In this document: positions 1 through 11,030 of the stretch, piece by piece
Layout of the letters: the number at the start of each line of letters is the position of its first letter
Numbering within the stretch: position 1 is the stretch's first letter
Source of the DNA: Veillonella denticariosi JCM 15641
Lineage (GTDB): Bacteria > Bacillota > Negativicutes > Veillonellales > Veillonellaceae
Reading direction: 5' to 3'
Length of the DNA: 64,000 bases
NCBI RefSeq assembly: GCF_002959855.1
Contig: NZ_PPDB01000003.1
Location: 62,001 to 126,000 of the forward strand
Notes under the pieces: model-generated
The model's input: the letters and a program-made list of their open reading frames with translations, nothing else
Database searches by the model: none
What the model was told of the DNA's origin: nothing
Made by a program: the position numbers and the translations under genes

Positions 1-646
1 GATCCGTTACCTCCCGATTCGTCATGACCAGCCAGGACTGTTCAAATCGCTTCGCTAACCCGCAGTCTACCTCAAAGGATTCGGGCCCGATGCTGGGACC
101 CAAGTAAACATAACAGTCTTCGAACTTTGTTCCGTATACAGCATGCATGGTTTCGATAGTCCGAACCGGCAAATGGTCGATAGCGCCGCGCCAACCCGCA
201 TGCACTACAGCCAATGCATGGTGTGCCGCATCATAAATGCCGACCCCCACACAATCGGCGGTAAATAATAATAACGGCACATTCGGAATCTTTGTAAATA
301 TGGCATCGCAATCATCGACAGCCGTCTCGCTGTTAAAGGCACCGGCCCCGATATGCTGTTCCGTAATCTCTACAACCTTTAAGCCATGCACCTGATTTCC
401 GCAGGTAATACGGCCTGCATCAACGCCTAAATAGTCTGTAATAACAGAACGATTTCGACGTACCGACTCCGGATCGTCCCCCACGTGAAAGGCTAAATTT
501 AAAGAATCATACGGCTTTTCCGACACTCCACCGTGACGGTACGTGTCCCCCATGACAACCGGAAAATGGTTAGCCCACAGAGGTTGCTCATACGACCACT
601 TCCCATAAGGGCCTTCGACATCAATGCGCTCCACGTCATTTTTCAT
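1..646 (-). CDS. pgeF: PgeF/YfiH-type laccase-domain protein, partial (C-terminus outside window)
   Basis: An open minus-strand frame runs from ATG at 646 to the window edge, giving about 215 residues without the C-terminus. The translation has the family's hallmark segments: a Gly-Asn-Gln-Val-His stretch near residue 110, an LFTADCVGV stretch and a VVHAGWRGAI stretch, which carry the metal-binding Cys/His residues. Family members (formerly called polyphenol oxidase or laccase-domain proteins) act on purine nucleosides or in peptidoglycan quality control (PgeF), so the exact substrate is not decided by sequence. A purine-rich AGAAAGGG lies about 13 bases before the start, a little distant for a ribosome site. 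The radical SAM gene downstream of it in coordinates is upstream in transcription, 79 bases away. Confidence 0.85.
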   Translation of the reverse strand, partial: MKNDVERIDVEGPYGKWSYEQPLWANHFPVVMGDTYRHGGVSEKPYDSLNLAFHVGDDPESVRRNRSVITDYLGVDAGRITCGNQVHGLKVVEITEQHIGAGAFNSETAVDDCDAIFTKIPNVPLLLFTADCVGVGIYDAAHHALAVVHAGWRGAIDHLPVRTIETMHAVYGTKFEDCYVYLGPSIGPESFEVDCGLAKRFEQSWLVMTNREVTD

Positions 647-725
647 AAGTTATAAAACGCCCTTTCTATACAGGATTATCAATATGTACTAAGCCATTTA
701 CATATACAAAGTTACATCCCTAAAG

Positions 726-2453
726 TTATTCACATACACCGCAGCGCTTACAGCCGTCCGCACACGGAGGCGTATAGGCTTCATCAAGAGACCGTTTCCA
801 TTCCATCTCCAGATATCCGTCCCGTAAGCCCATGTCGAGATGGCTCCACGGCAGGCATTCATCAAAGCTGCGTTCCCGATAATTCATATCATCCATATCG
901 AGGCCGGCCGCTCTCATCTCCGCCTTAAAGGATTTGCTGCCCCTATCTGCCGCACAGGCGGCGATGACGGCGCCTAAGCGTCGGTCTCCGCGAGCAAGCA
1001 CACCTTGAATATAGGCTTCCTTCGGCGATTCTACGAGAACCTCGATGCGGCGATTCTTCTGCAGTGATTTTTTTATGTATTGCAACTTCCGTTCCACATC
1101 TTTCTGATGAGCCATCGCCATCCATTGAAACGGTGTAAACGGCTTCGGTATAAACGGATTGATGCTCAAGGTCAACCGTCCTTTACAGCCCACTTCGGCC
1201 ATATGCGCCTGGGTGCGCTCCGCAAGGCTGATGATGGCATCGATATCTTCATCCGTTTCCGTCGGCAAACCGATCATGATATACAGTCGCATATGTTGAA
1301 TGCCTGATTTGGCGGACAAGGTGGCGGCATTTCGTAAATGCTCCTCGCTGATACCCTTGTTGATAACGCGACGCAAGCGTTCACTGCCCGTTTCCGGTGC
1401 GATGGTAATCGTCTTTTGACCGCTGTCCGCAAGTCCGTCCACAACGGCTTGTGTCAACGAATCGGCCCGCAAGGATGCACAGGAGTAGCGCATATCCTTT
1501 GAACGAATATAGGTCACCAAATCATCCACCTCAGGATAATCGGAGATGGCGGCCCCCATAAGGCCTACTTTCTTACCGAGCTGCTCCGCCCTGTCGACAC
1601 CTTCTTTCAGAACCTCCAAGGAACGTACACGAGGCACTCTGAAACAGTAACCGGCCATACAGAACCGGCAATGACGTCCACAGCCGCGAGCCACTTCGAT
1701 AATGTACATGGCACCGAACTCCGTATAATTCGTCGCCACCACCGTCTCTCCGCCGCTCGTCAACGGCCCGAAGTGACGACGTATACGCTTCGGCGCATCA
1801 CCGGAAATATCATAGCCCGTAAAGCGATTTTTCTCATCATACCGCGGCGTATAGAGCACAGGCACATACACACCGTCGATATTCGCCAGAGATGCTATGA
1901 CCTGTTCCCTGCTTTCACCACGATTGCGTCCCTCCCGAATACGATCCAATACGGAGGTAACAACGCCCTCCCCTTCACCGATAATACAGGCATCGATAAA
2001 GTCCGCAAAAGGTTCAGGGTTAAAGGTTGCACAAGGTCCGCCGGCGATAACAATGGGATCGAATTCAGTTCTGTCGCGACTTATCACAGGCACGCGTCCG
2101 TGGCGCAGCATCAGAGGAATATGGAAATAGTCCATCTCAAAGGTCACATCGAAGGCGACCACATCGAACTGATGCATGGCGCGCCGGGTTTCGATGCTCA
2201 TAAGCGGCGTTTTGGTCTTATCATATGCATCCAATTCCTTTTTCTCAGGCAGAAAAATCCGCTCACACACGCTGTCAGGACGTAGATTTATTTCTTCATA
2301 AATAATATGAAGCCCCAAATTACTCATGCCCACATAATACGTGTTCGGGTAAACGATGACCACCTTCTGCGATGCATGAGGGTTAATCGTCACGCGACTG
2401 TCCTCATCTCTATGGAGTTGTTGTAATCGATCGATTAAATCCTTACGATTCAC
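726..2453 (-). CDS. B12-binding-domain radical SAM protein (TIGR03960 family)
   Basis: A 575-residue protein with an N-terminal cobalamin-binding-like Rossmann region (about residues 25-200, with YPNTYYVGMSNLG near the start) followed by a radical SAM core. The [4Fe-4S] motif is visible as CGRHCRFC around residue 257-264. A Cys-rich C-terminus (CADGCKRCGVC) may hold a further metal site. The family often accompanies a DUF2344 protein and ribosomal or RNase genes; its reaction is unknown, and tRNA or rRNA modification is only a guess. The start is a GTG codon at 2453, chosen because AGAAAGGA precedes it by a few bases and no ATG upstream fits. Length is typical. It may be cotranscribed with the downstream PgeF gene. 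Confidence 0.85.
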   Translation of the reverse strand: MNRKDLIDRLQQLHRDEDSRVTINPHASQKVVIVYPNTYYVGMSNLGLHIIYEEINLRPDSVCERIFLPEKKELDAYDKTKTPLMSIETRRAMHQFDVVAFDVTFEMDYFHIPLMLRHGRVPVISRDRTEFDPIVIAGGPCATFNPEPFADFIDACIIGEGEGVVTSVLDRIREGRNRGESREQVIASLANIDGVYVPVLYTPRYDEKNRFTGYDISGDAPKRIRRHFGPLTSGGETVVATNYTEFGAMYIIEVARGCGRHCRFCMAGYCFRVPRVRSLEVLKEGVDRAEQLGKKVGLMGAAISDYPEVDDLVTYIRSKDMRYSCASLRADSLTQAVVDGLADSGQKTITIAPETGSERLRRVINKGISEEHLRNAATLSAKSGIQHMRLYIMIGLPTETDEDIDAIISLAERTQAHMAEVGCKGRLTLSINPFIPKPFTPFQWMAMAHQKDVERKLQYIKKSLQKNRRIEVLVESPKEAYIQGVLARGDRRLGAVIAACAADRGSKSFKAEMRAAGLDMDDMNYRERSFDECLPWSHLDMGLRDGYLEMEWKRSLDEAYTPPCADGCKRCGVCE

Positions 2454-2539
2454 TACAATCCTTTCTATACGAATTCACTGCAAAAAACAATTCAATACAT
2501 TATGTTTTATCACATAACCCTGTATTTAATTAATTTCAA

Positions 2540-3250
2540 CTATTTTATATGGCTTACCTTGTCACTGACTTTATCACTGACCTTCTGCACCAATCGAGGA
2601 CGATGTTTCTTTTCATACGGATAAAGAACAACCTCACCATCTATATATTCGGCAATGTAAATCTCCTTAACGGTATAACCTTTGTTCTTTACTTCCTGTT
2701 CGAGCCATTCCTTATCTTTTTCGATAAGGTCCAATGTGAAAGTATTAATCTGACCGTCATTGATGAGGTCAAATCGGATATTATCTTCTCCGTATTGAAC
2801 GACGGTAAGGGCACCGTTCTGTTCAAGTACAGCCCGTTTGACATCCTTTACATATTGGCTGCCCGCCCCGCGCAATTTAAGCTTCAGTTCCGCCGCCTGA
2901 ATACCGTAGCGCATGCATTCCTCTGTAAGAACGACACCCTTTTCGATAACGATTACCGGATGACCGTCCAAAACAGTTTTAAAAAATCGTAGATTCCCTT
3001 TCAGAAATTTAAGGGTCATAACCAGAATAGTCCACAAAATAAGAACGAGCATAAACTGTAAAATACCGATTTGGTCGTTATAAATAATTGCGCCTATAAT
3101 ACCGCCCAGAACGTAATTTTGTAACTGATCCAGTGCGGATGTAGGTGCCAGGTTACCTTTCCCCATCAAGTTAATCTGTAAGATAATCGCTAAGAGACCG
3201 ATGGCGAGTTTTGCAAAAATCATGCCATAGATGATCATAGATTCTGTCAT
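2540..3250 (-). CDS. DUF421 (YetF-like) membrane protein
   Basis: A 236-residue protein with three hydrophobic segments in the first 85 residues (about 5-25, 45-60 and 63-82) and a soluble C-terminal domain, the arrangement of the DUF421/YetF family found widely in Firmicutes. The conserved Gly-Asn-Leu-Ala-Pro and Gly-Gly-Ile-Ile-Gly-Ala stretches of the family are present. ATG at 3250 is preferred over an in-frame GTG at 3256 because AAGGAGG sits seven bases before it. The C-terminus ends in a short repeat, KVSDKVSDKVS. It lies 12 bases after the DUF3290 gene; the two families commonly pair, so they probably form one membrane complex of unknown role, suggested in the literature to concern stress or spore envelope. 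Confidence 0.85.
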   Translation of the reverse strand: MTESMIIYGMIFAKLAIGLLAIILQINLMGKGNLAPTSALDQLQNYVLGGIIGAIIYNDQIGILQFMLVLILWTILVMTLKFLKGNLRFFKTVLDGHPVIVIEKGVVLTEECMRYGIQAAELKLKLRGAGSQYVKDVKRAVLEQNGALTVVQYGEDNIRFDLINDGQINTFTLDLIEKDKEWLEQEVKNKGYTVKEIYIAEYIDGEVVLYPYEKKHRPRLVQKVSDKVSDKVSHIK

Positions 3251-3262
3251 ATACACTCCTCC

Positions 3263-3724
3263 TTAAGGTAGTACTTCATCCTTGTCATGAATCCGATCCG
3301 TCGGATTCACCGTATATACGCGCGTAATAGTATAGGTCGTATATTCAGGATTAAACTGCACCTCATAATACGCATCACTGACCTTTAAAATCATGCCGTT
3401 ACGTACCTTTAAGGAATTGACCGCCAACTGATCACGCGGTACGGATCGATCATTGCTGAAAGCATTCAAAAACGTAAGCATCCGCGATGAATCCTCCGAA
3501 TTGGATCTCATGCGTCCGTATTCCTGATACTCCATGCCGAGAAAAAAGACCACAATAAGAGATAAGATAACCGTCAAATCACGATAGCGACTCGTAAAAC
3601 CGTTACGCATGACTTGAATACCAACAATCAGTAGGCCCAGCAAAACAACTAAGAAACTGATAAACAGCCACATATTTCCCGTTGTAATTTGGCTCTCCAC
3701 ATAGGAAACAGTATAAAAATCCAT
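3263..3724 (-). CDS. DUF3290 family membrane protein
   Basis: A 153-residue protein with two predicted transmembrane segments (about residues 17-37 and 47-65) followed by a soluble domain containing the DUF3290 hallmark of a conserved SLKVRNGMILKVSD region. ATG at 3724 was chosen because AAAGGAG lies seven bases before it; a longer frame from 3742 would place that ribosome site inside the coding region. The gene is followed after 12 bases by the DUF421 gene, so the two are a two-gene operon. Function is unknown. Confidence 0.85.
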   Translation of the reverse strand: MDFYTVSYVESQITTGNMWLFISFLVVLLGLLIVGIQVMRNGFTSRYRDLTVILSLIVVFFLGMEYQEYGRMRSNSEDSSRMLTFLNAFSNDRSVPRDQLAVNSLKVRNGMILKVSDAYYEVQFNPEYTTYTITRVYTVNPTDRIHDKDEVLP

Positions 3725-3820
3725 ATAATTCGCTCCTTTCAAATATAATTTATTATACCATACAACACATTAAATTTTTCGATATAAAGATATTGATAAA
3801 GATATTGTCACAGCCATTAT

Positions 3821-3857
3821 TTTACAAAAAAGAACAGCCCCGAAAGGCTGTTCTTTC
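3821..3857 (-). terminator. Intrinsic terminator after ilvC
   Basis: A 9-bp perfect stem (3831-3839 with 3846-3854, six-base loop) is followed on the minus strand by a run of six T. It lies about 20 bases after the ilvC stop and ends the ilv operon. Confidence 0.9.
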
Positions 3858-3877
3858 TGTGATACACTTTATAAGTA

Positions 3878-4964
<1,087 letters not shown>

Positions 4965-5022
4965 GAGTACATTTGTTCATTATCAAAGGACAATATGAAT
5001 ATCCCATGATAAAACGCAATAA

Positions 5023-5808
5023 CTATTGCACGATAACCCACGGACGGTCCCGCTCCCACACGACCTGTACGGTCATGCCGAATACGTCTGACAAAACGGA
5101 GTCCGTCAGGACATCCTGTTTCGGGCCCGCACGAATGATTCTGCCCTCCTGCAAAATCGCCACATGCGTAATTACGGGCAATATTTCCTCAATCTGATGT
5201 GAAACGTAGACAATCGGCGTGTGCTGCTCCTCTACGAGGGACTCCACGGTTCGCAGAAATTTCTCCCGAGCCGGTAAATCAAGACCTGCACAAGGCTCAT
5301 CCAAAATGAGCAAGTCCGGGTCGGCCATGATAGCCCGCGCCAATAAAACACGTCGCTGCTCACCGGCGGACAGGGTATGAAACCGATGCCCCTCCAGATA
5401 GGCGAGGCCGAATTCCTCGAGTAACCGCATACCCTTTGCACGAGTCATGTCATCCACCGTCCGGTAAATACCGATACTGCTGAAAGCACCGGAAATGATG
5501 ACGTCTTCCACCTTTTGTTTGTCCAGTGTCGATTGAAACTGTCCCAATACGGAACTGACGAAGCCGAGACGCGCCTTGATTTTCGGCCACGCATATTTGC
5601 CGAATTCGTGTCCGAATACGCGAAGCGTTCCCGTCGTAGGAATCTGATACGCCGGTATCATGTTGAGCATCGTCGATTTACCGGCCCCGTTCAGTCCGAG
5701 CAGGGCCCAGTTTTCACCGGACTCCACATGCCAATTGACATCGTCTAAAATCGGCCTGCCGTCACGCCGAAAACAGACGTTTTCATAATGGAGTAATTCA
5801 TCACCCAC
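5023..5808 (-). CDS. Orphan ABC transporter ATP-binding protein (ModF/YlmA-like)
   Basis: A 261-residue single ABC ATPase. Walker A is GLNGAGKST near residues 38-46, the signature is LSAGEQRR near 145, Walker B is LLILDEP near 165-171, and the switch His lies in YVSHQ near 204. Closest in style to ModF/YlmA-type ATPases (not inspected by search). No permease or binding protein is nearby; instead it sits 11 bases after ilvN and upstream of ilvC, inside the branched-chain amino acid operon. It could energise a permease encoded elsewhere, or be a soluble ATPase; nothing in the sequence says which. Confidence 0.85.
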   Translation of the reverse strand: MGDELLHYENVCFRRDGRPILDDVNWHVESGENWALLGLNGAGKSTMLNMIPAYQIPTTGTLRVFGHEFGKYAWPKIKARLGFVSSVLGQFQSTLDKQKVEDVIISGAFSSIGIYRTVDDMTRAKGMRLLEEFGLAYLEGHRFHTLSAGEQRRVLLARAIMADPDLLILDEPCAGLDLPAREKFLRTVESLVEEQHTPIVYVSHQIEEILPVITHVAILQEGRIIRAGPKQDVLTDSVLSDVFGMTVQVVWERDRPWVIVQ

Positions 5809-5819
5809 AGTATCATCTC

Positions 5820-6311
5820 CTAAATCTTTTCTCCACGACTCATAGCGGTAATACCGGTTTTAGCGATTTCAAGGATACCGTAGGTCTCCATGATCTGGAT
5901 AAAACCGCGTAACTTTTCTTCACTGCCGATGACCTCGATAATCATGGACGTCGGAGAAATATCGAGCACATTGCCGCGATATACATCGGCAATCTGAACG
6001 ATTTGAGACCGTGTGGATGCTGTCGCTTTCACCTTGATAAGCATCAGTTCGCGACAGACTACATCATGGTCCTCAAAGACCTTGACCTTAACAACATCGA
6101 TGAGTTTATAAATCTGTTTCTGCACTTGATCCAGTATGCGATCATCCGCCTCGACGGTAAGCGTAATCCGCGCATATCCCGGCGTATTCGTCACACCGGA
6201 TGTCATCTTCGTAACGTTAAATCCGCGACGATTAAAGAGTGCCAGAATACGCGTCCCGATGCCGGGCGTATTCTTCGCAATGACTAAGACCTGATGTTCT
6301 TTTACCATCAT
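5820..6311 (-). CDS. ilvN: Acetolactate synthase small (regulatory) subunit
   Basis: A 163-residue protein with an N-terminal ACT domain (about residues 5-78, starting VLVIAKNTPGIGTRI) and the C-terminal ALS_ss domain. It binds valine and regulates and activates the large subunit IlvB. Its ATG overlaps the ilvB stop as ATGA, which implies translational coupling and balanced subunit synthesis; GAAAGGGG lies just before the start. Length is typical for the family. A second ATG follows immediately, so the protein may begin one residue later. Confidence 0.95.
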   Translation of the reverse strand: MMVKEHQVLVIAKNTPGIGTRILALFNRRGFNVTKMTSGVTNTPGYARITLTVEADDRILDQVQKQIYKLIDVVKVKVFEDHDVVCRELMLIKVKATASTRSQIVQIADVYRGNVLDISPTSMIIEVIGSEEKLRGFIQIMETYGILEIAKTGITAMSRGEKI

Positions 6312-8017
6312 AGCACCCCTTTCTTGCCCATCATACCGCTCACGGTGCCGCCGGCCGGAATCATCGGCAATACATTATCCTCGCGGGACACGCGACAGTC
6401 CAGAATGATGCTGCCCGGAGATGTAATATATCGCTTAAAGTTCTTATCGAGAGCCTCTACGGTATCAAGACGGTTAGCTTTCAAACCGAAGGCATCCGCC
6501 AGTTTCAGGAAGTCCGGACTCACCTCCAGATCAACATAGGAATAACGACGGTCATTAAAGATTTCCTGCCATTGACGAACCATACCGAGATAACCGTTGT
6601 TGATGATGACGATTTTAATCGGCAGATTATATTGACGTACCATCATGAGTTCCTCGAAGGTCATTTGAAATCCGCCGTCACCTACGACGAGGATAACCTG
6701 CTTATCAGGGGCCCCCACTTGAGCACCTATGGCAGCCGGCAAGCCGTAACCCATGGTACCCGCACCACCCGATGTCACGATCGTATGAGGAGATTTATGA
6801 GTTAAGAACTGAGCCGCCCACATTTGATGCTGTCCTACATCTGTCACGATGACGGCATCATCATTGATAATTTTGTTGAGCTCCGACAACACATACTGAG
6901 GATGTAATTCATCCTTGTCAGGCTCGGGCACCACCATCGGATATTCCTCCTGCCATTCACGAATCTGCGCCAGCCACGGTTCGTGTGTCACCGGCTCCAC
7001 CAATGCATTGAGGTCGGATAATACATGTTTTAAATCGCCTACAATAGGCACATCGATGGCAACGTTCTTATCAATTTCCGCAGGGTCGATATCGATGTGA
7101 ATAATCTTCGCCTTTTTGCAGAAGAAATCAGGATGACCCGTAATGCGGTCATGGAATCTGATACCCGCCGCAATGACGAGGTCCGCCTCATCCGTACAAT
7201 TATTGGCCGCAACGGAGCCGTGCATTCCTACCATGCCGAGCGCCAGTTCGTGATTTCCCGGGAAACCGCCTATACCTACCAGTGTGTTGGTAACGGGAAT
7301 CTGTGCCGTTTCCGCCAATTCCTTCAGCTCCGCCATGGCGTTAGCTTTCAAAATACCGGCACCGGCGATGATCAAAGGCCGTTTCGCATTTTTAATAAGC
7401 GTTGCCGCCTTTTTAATCTGGCCCTGATGGCCCTTATAGGTAGGATCATATCCTTCCAGACTGATCGGAACCTCATACAATTTATTGTATTCAGCCAAGG
7501 ATATCGTTTCCGTCTGAATATCCTTCGGAATATCGATTAATACAGGCCCCGGACGACCTGTACCCGCTATAAAGTACGCTTCCTTGATGATGCGGGGCAG
7601 GTCGTGAATATCCTGAACGAGGTAATTATGCTTTGTAATCGGCATCGTAATCCCCTGGATATCCGCTTCCTGAAACGAATCTTTACCGATAAACGGACGG
7701 CCGACCTGACCGGTAATGGCCACCATCGGTACGGAATCCATATAAGCGGTCATGATACCCGTCACAAGATTCGTCGCGCCCGGTCCGGATGTAGCGAGAC
7801 ATACACCTATTTTCCCTGATACACGCGCATAGCCGTCAGCCGCATGAGCCGCCCCCTGTTCATGACGCACAAAATAATGTTTGATTTCAGGGAAGCTATA
7901 AATTTCATCATAAATTGGAATAACGGCACCGCCCGGATACCCGAACATATCGGTTACGCCGAGGCGATGTAGTGTTTCTAGGACAATTCGTGCCCCATTG
8001 ATTGTTTCTGCACTCAT
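6308..8017 (-). CDS. ilvB: Acetolactate synthase large (catalytic) subunit
   Basis: A 569-residue thiamine diphosphate enzyme that condenses pyruvate with pyruvate or 2-oxobutyrate, the first committed step of valine/leucine and isoleucine synthesis. The catalytic Glu is E53 in the RHEQGAAHAADGYAR stretch; the ThDP/Mg motif GDGGFQM with the downstream NNGYLGM is near residues 440-470. A central FAD-binding domain region lies between. It overlaps ilvN by ATGA and follows ilvA after 18 bases. AAAGGG precedes ATG at 8017. Presence of the small regulatory subunit and the ilv context favour the anabolic enzyme rather than catabolic AlsS. Confidence 0.97.
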   Translation of the reverse strand: MSAETINGARIVLETLHRLGVTDMFGYPGGAVIPIYDEIYSFPEIKHYFVRHEQGAAHAADGYARVSGKIGVCLATSGPGATNLVTGIMTAYMDSVPMVAITGQVGRPFIGKDSFQEADIQGITMPITKHNYLVQDIHDLPRIIKEAYFIAGTGRPGPVLIDIPKDIQTETISLAEYNKLYEVPISLEGYDPTYKGHQGQIKKAATLIKNAKRPLIIAGAGILKANAMAELKELAETAQIPVTNTLVGIGGFPGNHELALGMVGMHGSVAANNCTDEADLVIAAGIRFHDRITGHPDFFCKKAKIIHIDIDPAEIDKNVAIDVPIVGDLKHVLSDLNALVEPVTHEPWLAQIREWQEEYPMVVPEPDKDELHPQYVLSELNKIINDDAVIVTDVGQHQMWAAQFLTHKSPHTIVTSGGAGTMGYGLPAAIGAQVGAPDKQVILVVGDGGFQMTFEELMMVRQYNLPIKIVIINNGYLGMVRQWQEIFNDRRYSYVDLEVSPDFLKLADAFGLKANRLDTVEALDKNFKRYITSPGSIILDCRVSREDNVLPMIPAGGTVSGMMGKKGVL

Positions 8018-8035
8018 AGGAACCCTTTCAACCAG

Positions 8036-9259
8036 CTATTCGGATAGAATTTCACTGGAATTTAAACGCTTAATGGTGTAACCATTCTTTTTAAAAGTTT
8101 CAATAATACTTTGAATATGTTCTTCTCCGTTAGTTTCAACAGTCACCTGTAATTCCACCTCGTGAAAGCGGTCCAGATTCTTAAACTGATTATGATCAAG
8201 CTTGATTACGTTCGCATCTGCATCGGCAAGCATTTCAGAAACGGCCACCAGCTGCCCCGGTTTATCCGGAAGGTTTACAGAGAATGTAAAGATACGGCCC
8301 CGCAGCACAAGTCCTTTATTGATCATGGATGAAATCGTCAGCACGTCGATATTGCCGCCGCTGACGATAGCGACCACCTTTTTACCGCGGCAGTCCAATT
8401 TTTTTAGGCCCGCCAAAGGTAAAATACCGGAGTTTTCAGCCACCAATTTATGTTTTTCAACAAGCAACAAAAAGGCTTCCATCAATTCATAGTCAGAGAC
8501 GGTAACGATATCATCTACATATTTCTTGATGTATTCCAATGTGGTTTCACCGATCAATCGCACCGCCGTACCGTCCGCAATCGTCGCCACTTCGTCGAGA
8601 GGCACCGGATGATCCGCTTTCAAAGCAGCCAAAGCACTGGCGGCGCCTTCCGGCTCCACGCCGATGATCTTGATCCGAGGATTTTTCAGCTTCGCCGCCG
8701 CCGCAATGCCGGACACGATGCCGCCCCCTCCGACGGGCACTAACAAAATATCCGCATCGGGCAGTTCATCCAGAACTTCGAGAGCAATGGTTCCCTGTCC
8801 TTCGATTACATCTTCATCATCAAAGGGATGAACGAATACATATCCGTGCTCCTTTTGTAGTTCCATCGCTTTCTGATACGCTTCATCATAAATTTCACCG
8901 GACAGTACAACCTCCGCACCATATTGCTTTGTCGCATTGACCTTGATAAGAGGTGTATGTTTCGGCATAACGATAGTCGCCTTGATGCCGAGGCGTTTAG
9001 CAGCCAGAGCCACCCCTTGTGCGTGATTGCCGGCGGATGCGGCAATGACACCGCGAGCCTTTTCCTCTTCCGTCAATTTAGCAATCTTATTATAGGCTCC
9101 GCGGACCTTAAAGGAGCCCGTTATCTGCAAGTTTTCCGGCTTGATATATACATCATTGCCGCACTCGTCCGAAAACACATCGCTATGGAGCAATTTTGTT
9201 TTTACGGTAATCGTGTTTAACCGTTCCCGAGCTTCCATAAAATCATATAATTTACGCAT
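8036..9259 (-). CDS. ilvA: Threonine ammonia-lyase (threonine dehydratase) with ACT domain
   Basis: A 407-residue PLP enzyme that converts threonine to 2-oxobutyrate, the entry to isoleucine. The PLP lysine is K51 in TGSFKVRGAYNK, and the glycine loop VPVGGGGIVSG binds the cofactor phosphate. Residues about 325-407 form a single ACT domain. The roughly 400-residue, one-ACT architecture resembles the so-called type II (catabolic-like) enzyme, but the operon position says biosynthetic use. ATG at 9259 is preferred because GAAGGTG lies five bases before it; upstream in-frame ATGs lack a ribosome site. It follows ilvD after 47 bases. Confidence 0.93.
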   Translation of the reverse strand: MRKLYDFMEARERLNTITVKTKLLHSDVFSDECGNDVYIKPENLQITGSFKVRGAYNKIAKLTEEEKARGVIAASAGNHAQGVALAAKRLGIKATIVMPKHTPLIKVNATKQYGAEVVLSGEIYDEAYQKAMELQKEHGYVFVHPFDDEDVIEGQGTIALEVLDELPDADILLVPVGGGGIVSGIAAAAKLKNPRIKIIGVEPEGAASALAALKADHPVPLDEVATIADGTAVRLIGETTLEYIKKYVDDIVTVSDYELMEAFLLLVEKHKLVAENSGILPLAGLKKLDCRGKKVVAIVSGGNIDVLTISSMINKGLVLRGRIFTFSVNLPDKPGQLVAVSEMLADADANVIKLDHNQFKNLDRFHEVELQVTVETNGEEHIQSIIETFKKNGYTIKRLNSSEILSE

Positions 9260-9306
9260 GAATACACCTTCACCCATCAGGGACATTAAATCCAACTATA
9301 CTATTC

Positions 9307-10977
9307 TTAATCTTCAAATACCTCAATAGCACCTTGTGCGGCGGAGGATACATGAAGCGCATATTTCTTAAGATATCCGGTCACATTCGATTTGAAAGAT
9401 TTCAACGCCGCTTTACGACGAGCGATTTCTTCGTCGGACACAGCAAGTTCCAATGTACCGTTCGGAATATCGATATTGATGATATCCCCGTCTTCAACGA
9501 TGGCGATGGTACCGCCTGCAGCGGCTTCCGGAGATACGTGACCGATAGAAGCGCCGCGTGTAGCACCGGAGAAGCGGCCGTCAGTCAACAACGCCACATC
9601 TTTATCGAGGCCCATACCGGCGATCATCGATGTAGGCGTCAACATTTCCCGCATGCCCGGACCGCCTTTAGGCCCTTCATAGCGGATAACAACGATATCA
9701 CCCTTTACGATTTTACCGCCCGTAATCGCTTCAACCGCTTCTTCTTCGCTATTGAACACCTTGGCAGGGCCGGAGTGAACGAGCATATCCGCATCGACAG
9801 CGCCTGCTTTTACAACGGAGCCGTCTACCGCAAGATTTCCTTTAAGCACCGCGATGCCGCCGGTTTCATGTACAGGATTATTCCACGGATGGATAACATC
9901 TTCATCAACGACATGAGCCGCCTTTGCGATTTCACCTTGCGTTTTTAGGGCTACGGTCTTGCAATCCTTATGAAGTCGACCGTTTTCCGCTAAGCGTTTC
10001 AGTACAGCGGATACGCCGCCGGCCGCATACAGATCCTCGATAAAGTAAACGCCGGACGGAGACAATTTAGATAATTGCGGTGTGATTTGAGCAATGCGGT
10101 CAAAGTCATCCAAGGTTAACTCTACACCCGCTTCGTGTGCGATAGCCGGCAAATGAAGCGCCGTATTGGACGAGCCGCCCAAAGCCATATCGAGGGCTAC
10201 CGCATTTTCAAAGGCTTCACGAGTCATGATATCCTTCGGACGGAGGTTTTCCTTGAGAACCTTTACCGCCTGCATGCCTGCCAGTTTCGCCAAACGTAAA
10301 CGTTCGGAGTATACGGCAGGAATGGTTCCGTTACCGGGAAGCCCCATGCCGAGGGCTTCCGTCAAACAGTTCATCGTGTTAGCTGTGTACATACCGGAGC
10401 AGGATCCGCACGTAGGACATGCGCTGTTTTCGATATCCTGCAGTTCCGCATCGTCCATTTCACCGGTTTGATGCTTACCGACCGCTTCAAATACATCGGA
10501 TAAGCCAATTTTCTTGCCTTTATGTACGCCGGCCAACATAGCGCCGCCGGATACAAATACGGATGGAATATTGAGTCGTGCCGCAGCGATTAACATACCC
10601 GGTACGACCTTATCGCAGTTCGGAATGAATACCATCGCATCGAACGGCGTCGCCATCGCAGTGGCCTCGATAGAGTCCGCGATGATATTACGAGTCACCA
10701 AGGAGTATTTCATGCCGATATGGTTCATCGCAAGACCGTCACAAATACCGATTGTATTGAACTCAATCGGAACACCGCCTGCGTTTCGGATGCCGTCCTT
10801 TACGGCTTGCACAATATTTTTGAGTCCTACGTGACCTGGAATAATTTCGTTGAAAGAATTCGCAATACCGATAACGGGTCTGCCCATTTCCTCGTCAACA
10901 AAGCCCAATGCCTTCAATAACGATCTATGTGGTGCACGTGCCACGCCCGTTTTCAAATTGTCACTTCTACAACTCAT
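9307..10977 (-). CDS. ilvD: Dihydroxy-acid dehydratase
   Basis: A 556-residue Fe-S dehydratase that makes the 2-oxo acid precursors of valine and isoleucine. Cluster cysteines are visible in the [11 protein letters not shown] and [12 protein letters not shown] motifs, and the C-terminal [12 protein letters not shown] and [11 protein letters not shown] stretches are family hallmarks. ATG at 10977 was chosen because AGGAG lies a few bases upstream; a longer frame from 11025 has no ribosome site and would start next to the leader terminator. First structural gene of the operon, 54 bases after the attenuator terminator at 11031-11056. Confidence 0.96.
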   Translation of the reverse strand: MSCRSDNLKTGVARAPHRSLLKALGFVDEEMGRPVIGIANSFNEIIPGHVGLKNIVQAVKDGIRNAGGVPIEFNTIGICDGLAMNHIGMKYSLVTRNIIADSIEATAMATPFDAMVFIPNCDKVVPGMLIAAARLNIPSVFVSGGAMLAGVHKGKKIGLSDVFEAVGKHQTGEMDDAELQDIENSACPTCGSCSGMYTANTMNCLTEALGMGLPGNGTIPAVYSERLRLAKLAGMQAVKVLKENLRPKDIMTREAFENAVALDMALGGSSNTALHLPAIAHEAGVELTLDDFDRIAQITPQLSKLSPSGVYFIEDLYAAGGVSAVLKRLAENGRLHKDCKTVALKTQGEIAKAAHVVDEDVIHPWNNPVHETGGIAVLKGNLAVDGSVVKAGAVDADMLVHSGPAKVFNSEEEAVEAITGGKIVKGDIVVIRYEGPKGGPGMREMLTPTSMIAGMGLDKDVALLTDGRFSGATRGASIGHVSPEAAAGGTIAIVEDGDIINIDIPNGTLELAVSDEEIARRKAALKSFKSNVTGYLKKYALHVSSAAQGAIEVFED

Positions 10978-11030
10978 GATGATCTCCTCGTTTCCTTTGA
11001 AAGTATCCACTTGGACGGCTTTCACAAAAT

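Noticed and set aside
1671-2285. 204-codon plus-strand frame opposite the radical SAM gene
   Set aside because: Antisense to a gene with clear CxxxCxxC motif, with no domain of its own.
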